Positions 61,001 to 64,000 of a DNA stretch of 64,000 nucleotides are shown one piece after another. Location of the stretch: the NCBI RefSeq assembly GCF_018691265.1, contig NW_024881301.1, forward strand, positions 11,173,752 through 11,237,751. The letters are read 5' to 3'. Position numbers and translations under genes: made by a program. The stretch is from Tyto alba. Its lineage: Eukaryota > Chordata > Aves > Strigiformes > Tytonidae. Every line of letters starts with the position of its first letter. Position 1 is the first letter of the stretch. Under the pieces are notes generated by a model. That model saw nothing but the letters and a program-made list of their open reading frames with translations. It was not told the DNA's origin and made no database searches.

Positions 61001-62474
61001 CCTAGACTAATCACCTCATCAAAGTATCATAATGGAAAACTCAAGTGGTCTCTGTAGTCTTGAATTCAAAGCATTACACCAATCTAAATCTCACAATTGA
61101 CCTTCTAATGTCTCTGTAGTTGAAGCCTCAACAACCTTCAATTGAAATAATGTTGCCAATGCATATTCATATATCTCACATTATAACACTAATACATCAA
61201 GGTCTCCACAAATTTTCATTGATGTTCTCCTGAGACTATTGCTGTCATGTGAACACCATCTCGTGTGAGCAAGGATTTCATGAAAGTGACAAATATAGCT
61301 GTTCTCCAAGGTTTCACATCCAAATGGATGTCTTCTTTTTTAAACTAAACAATTACTGCACTCTATGCACATTCACCAATTACTGAACTCACCTTGACCT
61401 TCAGTTCTTCTGTTGTAATTGGGGAAATGCTCAGCTGGTTAATATGATTCCTATCTGTTTTGCTGATGTTTATGTCTGGTTTATTACTTCATTTAGATTT
61501 CTATATCAGTTAGAATTAAATACGTCTTTGTTTTGAGGGATACAGGACTAACCATGCTTTGGTTTTCAGTCTTAAACAGGAACTTCCTTGTTTGCTTCAT
61601 CATAAGTAAAAGAAGATGTAAGATTTTCCTCATGATAAGAGATGCAATATTTAAGTAAAACACAAATATTGTGAATGAATACATTGAGCTGAAAAGTGCT
61701 ATGTTATCGCAGAAATAATGTCGTACAAGTGCTGCTTGAACAAACATAAGGCTTGTTGAGGACAATGAATTCCTTGCAATGCAGAATGACATAAAATTGT
61801 TGTCTCATTTGAGGAAAAAAGTTTGAAAAATCTCCTTTTTTTGAAAAAACACAGCTGTCTTATAAAATACAATTCTGCTTAAATTAAAACAACATAGTTA
61901 CCAAAGGTGGTGTCATTAATCCACACTCACCATTTCTTTGCAATATCAAGCTCTCCAAAGCCTTCAGAAGAACTGTATGGTAAGTTTATAATGGCAAAAT
62001 ACTTCAAGTATTAAAATGCCTCACTTAACTCTGAAACCTGAGAAATCTTACAAGAAACTATGAAGAAATAAAATAATAAATTTATCATTGCTTTATATTT
62101 ATGACCAGATATTATCCTTAGCCTTGTTACCCAAGGCAGAGTCAGAGAAAGTCAGGTTTTTAAAACAGTGAAAAATTTCCTTTTTGTCAGTTCTAACTGG
62201 CAGGAAAGCATTTGTTATGTATTCAGAATATTAAAATGTGGGAGAAGATGCACTGCTCTTCAGCCTGCCCTTGTGTCTTAATAAGTCTTTCAAAGAAGTA
62301 TACTGAAATATAGCATTAATATAAGGGGTAAAGAAGAAGTAATAACTATTTCTGATAATTCCTGTATAATTCAGGAAACAAAGCACAATAAGATAGAATT
62401 TCCAAGGTGGTAAAATAATCTTGACATTGTTTTTATTGATCAATCAAATAGATTATCATATAAACACTGATATT

Positions 62475-62499
62475 AAAAAAAAAAAAAAAAAAAAAAAAA
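62475..62499. repeat. A25 homopolymer
   Basis: The longest homopolymer in the window. It is followed by A-rich CAAAAACC-type sequence, but no retrotransposed body is recognisable on the left. Confidence 0.95.
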
Positions 62500-63693
62500 T
62501 CAAAAACCAACGAACCAAACAAAAAACCTCACAGATAAAGTAGAAATGAAGCCACACTTTATATGTGATTTTTATTTAGCCTTCATCCAAAACCACAGAG
62601 GTAATTACAATAGGAAAAAGATGAAATAAATCTCTCATTATTCAAATTCTGGTGCTTAAAAAACAGCTTTTGTTACAAGAATGTGAATATTAATACACAA
62701 AGAATAAACTTTCTAAAAATGGCAAAGACAAAAAGAGGGTCTAAGAAAATGTCTATTGAATTTCATGGTTTCTTAAATGGTCTTGACTTTCTTTTCTTTA
62801 TATGTATCTGTTGTCTAGTAAGATCTTGAGTCCTGACTCAGGTTGCCAGCAGAGTTTCTTTTGCAAGAAAAGATCTGTTTAATATTTTGTGTAAAGGATT
62901 TTTGGGCACAGATCTGGTTGCAAGGTCAGGGTAGAAGTTTTATGTTCCCAGGTAGAGCAATATCTTTTTTGTAGTCTTGGAAAACCACTCATACCGTATC
63001 AACTATACAAATAAGGAATAGTGAAAACTTATGTTCAAAAAGTAAACTATTAATAAAATATCATAATTTGAATACGTAATTTGAATAGTCCATTTCCATT
63101 TAATCTACTAATAGTTTATAGCTCTACCCTTAAAGAGTGCAATCTCTTTCTTTCCCTTAATCTCAAATTATATTCTCCTTTCTCATGAGTTACAGTCTTC
63201 CTTCCTCTCCTCTACCCACTGCCCAGATGACAATTAAACATTTATTTTCTGAGCTTACAAATCCCCACAGCTTCTTGGTGTTTAGTATTGAAGTCCAGGT
63301 CTGGCTCAGGCAGAGTATTTGCAATCTGTTTTTTCTTTTAAGTTTTCAATTTTAGGGTCAGAGATAGATACACAAATTTATTTTTAATTTCTCTGTGGAG
63401 AAGAACATGTCATCTTTTGATAATATTTCTAAGAGAATTCACAAGATTCTGGGTATCATCTCATACTCACTGAAATCTCTTATAATCTGTGCTCTCTCAA
63501 ATGGTGCAGAAACGATTTCTCATAAAATAGGTACTTCCCTTAATCCTCCTTTACCTACACAGCCACACGATCAGGCCTGGCTAGACCCCTGGCCCATCTA
63601 GCTGTAATTCTGCTTTTCAGCTCTTAGCACCTCATTACTGTAGTATCTTAATATTTATTCCTTTGTTCCCTGTTGCACATTGACTATTGTGAG

Positions 63694-63711
63694 TGAACAT
63701 GAACATGAACA
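63694..63711. repeat. (TGAACA)3
   Basis: Three 6-bp units in tandem. Confidence 0.85.
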
Positions 63712-64000
63712 GCTCTGTGGACAGTTGCTATGTTTTCTTGTATTTGTCAGTTCAAAGCATAGCAATACTTTACTTCCTGGAAACTGCTGTAGTATAAATA
63801 GTATCTCCAGGAACTTGTGTGTTTGCTTATTATCAGGGGAAAGGAGAAGAAGAGCCACAGGGAGATGACAAGAAGGAATTCTGTTTAATAATTCATTGCC
63901 ATTTCAATAAAGCAATTTACCTTGTTGGCAGTCAGTCCAGTTGCTTATTCAAGGAAAAATCTTTGACCTACTCTATTTCTATGTATTCATATAATTCTAG

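Larger units (their letters stand above)
58223..64000. other. Unique AT-rich DNA, no gene seen
   Basis: No recognised gene or large repeat. A16 at 58664-58679 is followed by ATCATAGAATCATG (58699-58712), which looks like a CR1 terminal octamer but has no CR1 body. A25 lies at 62475-62499 and (TGAACA)3 at 63694-63711. Frames up to 99 codons are unrecognised. Confidence 0.6.

Noticed and set aside
62475..62499. Poly(A) tail of a processed pseudogene
   Set aside because: No coding remnant upstream and no clear target duplication; treated as a simple repeat.
1..64000. tRNA, rRNA, CRISPR arrays, bacterial operons or phage genes
   Set aside because: No cloverleaf-like block, rRNA string or regularly spaced repeat array was noticed, and the repeats are those of a bird genome.

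Overview
The window looks like vertebrate, specifically bird, chromosomal DNA. It is AT-rich and nothing in it reads as a bacterial or viral gene set. Several truncated CR1 LINEs all end at the 3' end typical of this family. Three solo long terminal repeats (LTRs) have the ends and 5-bp target duplications expected of avian ERVL-type endogenous retroviruses. The combination of CR1 with these LTR families suits a neoavian, probably passerine, genome. The species call is inference; the repeat calls rest on sequence I can read.

I find no convincing protein-coding exon and no rRNA, tRNA or CRISPR array. The longest open frames (about 259, 210, 193, 178 and 141 codons) lie inside the LTRs and CR1 copies. 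The remaining frames of 60-165 codons have no recognisable domain and often overlap equally long frames on the other strand. The window is best read as intergenic or deep intronic DNA.

Layout. 1-1.2 kb: solo ERVL-type LTR 1 (87-1178, target repeat AACAT on both sides). 2.8 kb: short CR1 3' relic. About 4.95-5.36 kb: a promoter-like, probably LTR-derived block (CCAAT, CArG-like and TATA motifs in order). 9.88-10.65 kb: CR1 on the minus strand whose ORF2 C-terminus is open except for one stop. 10.7-31.8 kb: mostly unique AT-rich DNA with simple repeats, a purine-skewed stretch (about 23.9-25.4 kb), a GC-richer patch with a near-consensus RFX X-box (28 kb) and an inverted-repeat cluster (30.15-30.32 kb). 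31.8-32.3 kb: second CR1. 33.1-33.7 kb: unique block with short palindromic and duplicated motifs. 43.75-44.84 kb: solo LTR 2. 52.9-53.7 kb: internally deleted CR1. 57.58-58.22 kb: solo LTR 3 carrying a (TC)26 microsatellite. The last 5.8 kb is unique AT-rich DNA.

No genes act together here. All three solo LTRs point right (plus strand) and all four substantial CR1 copies point left. Any function would be regulatory (LTR promoters, candidate transcription-factor sites) and cannot be shown from sequence alone. I did not find a new biological system; the findings below are modest and ranked accordingly.
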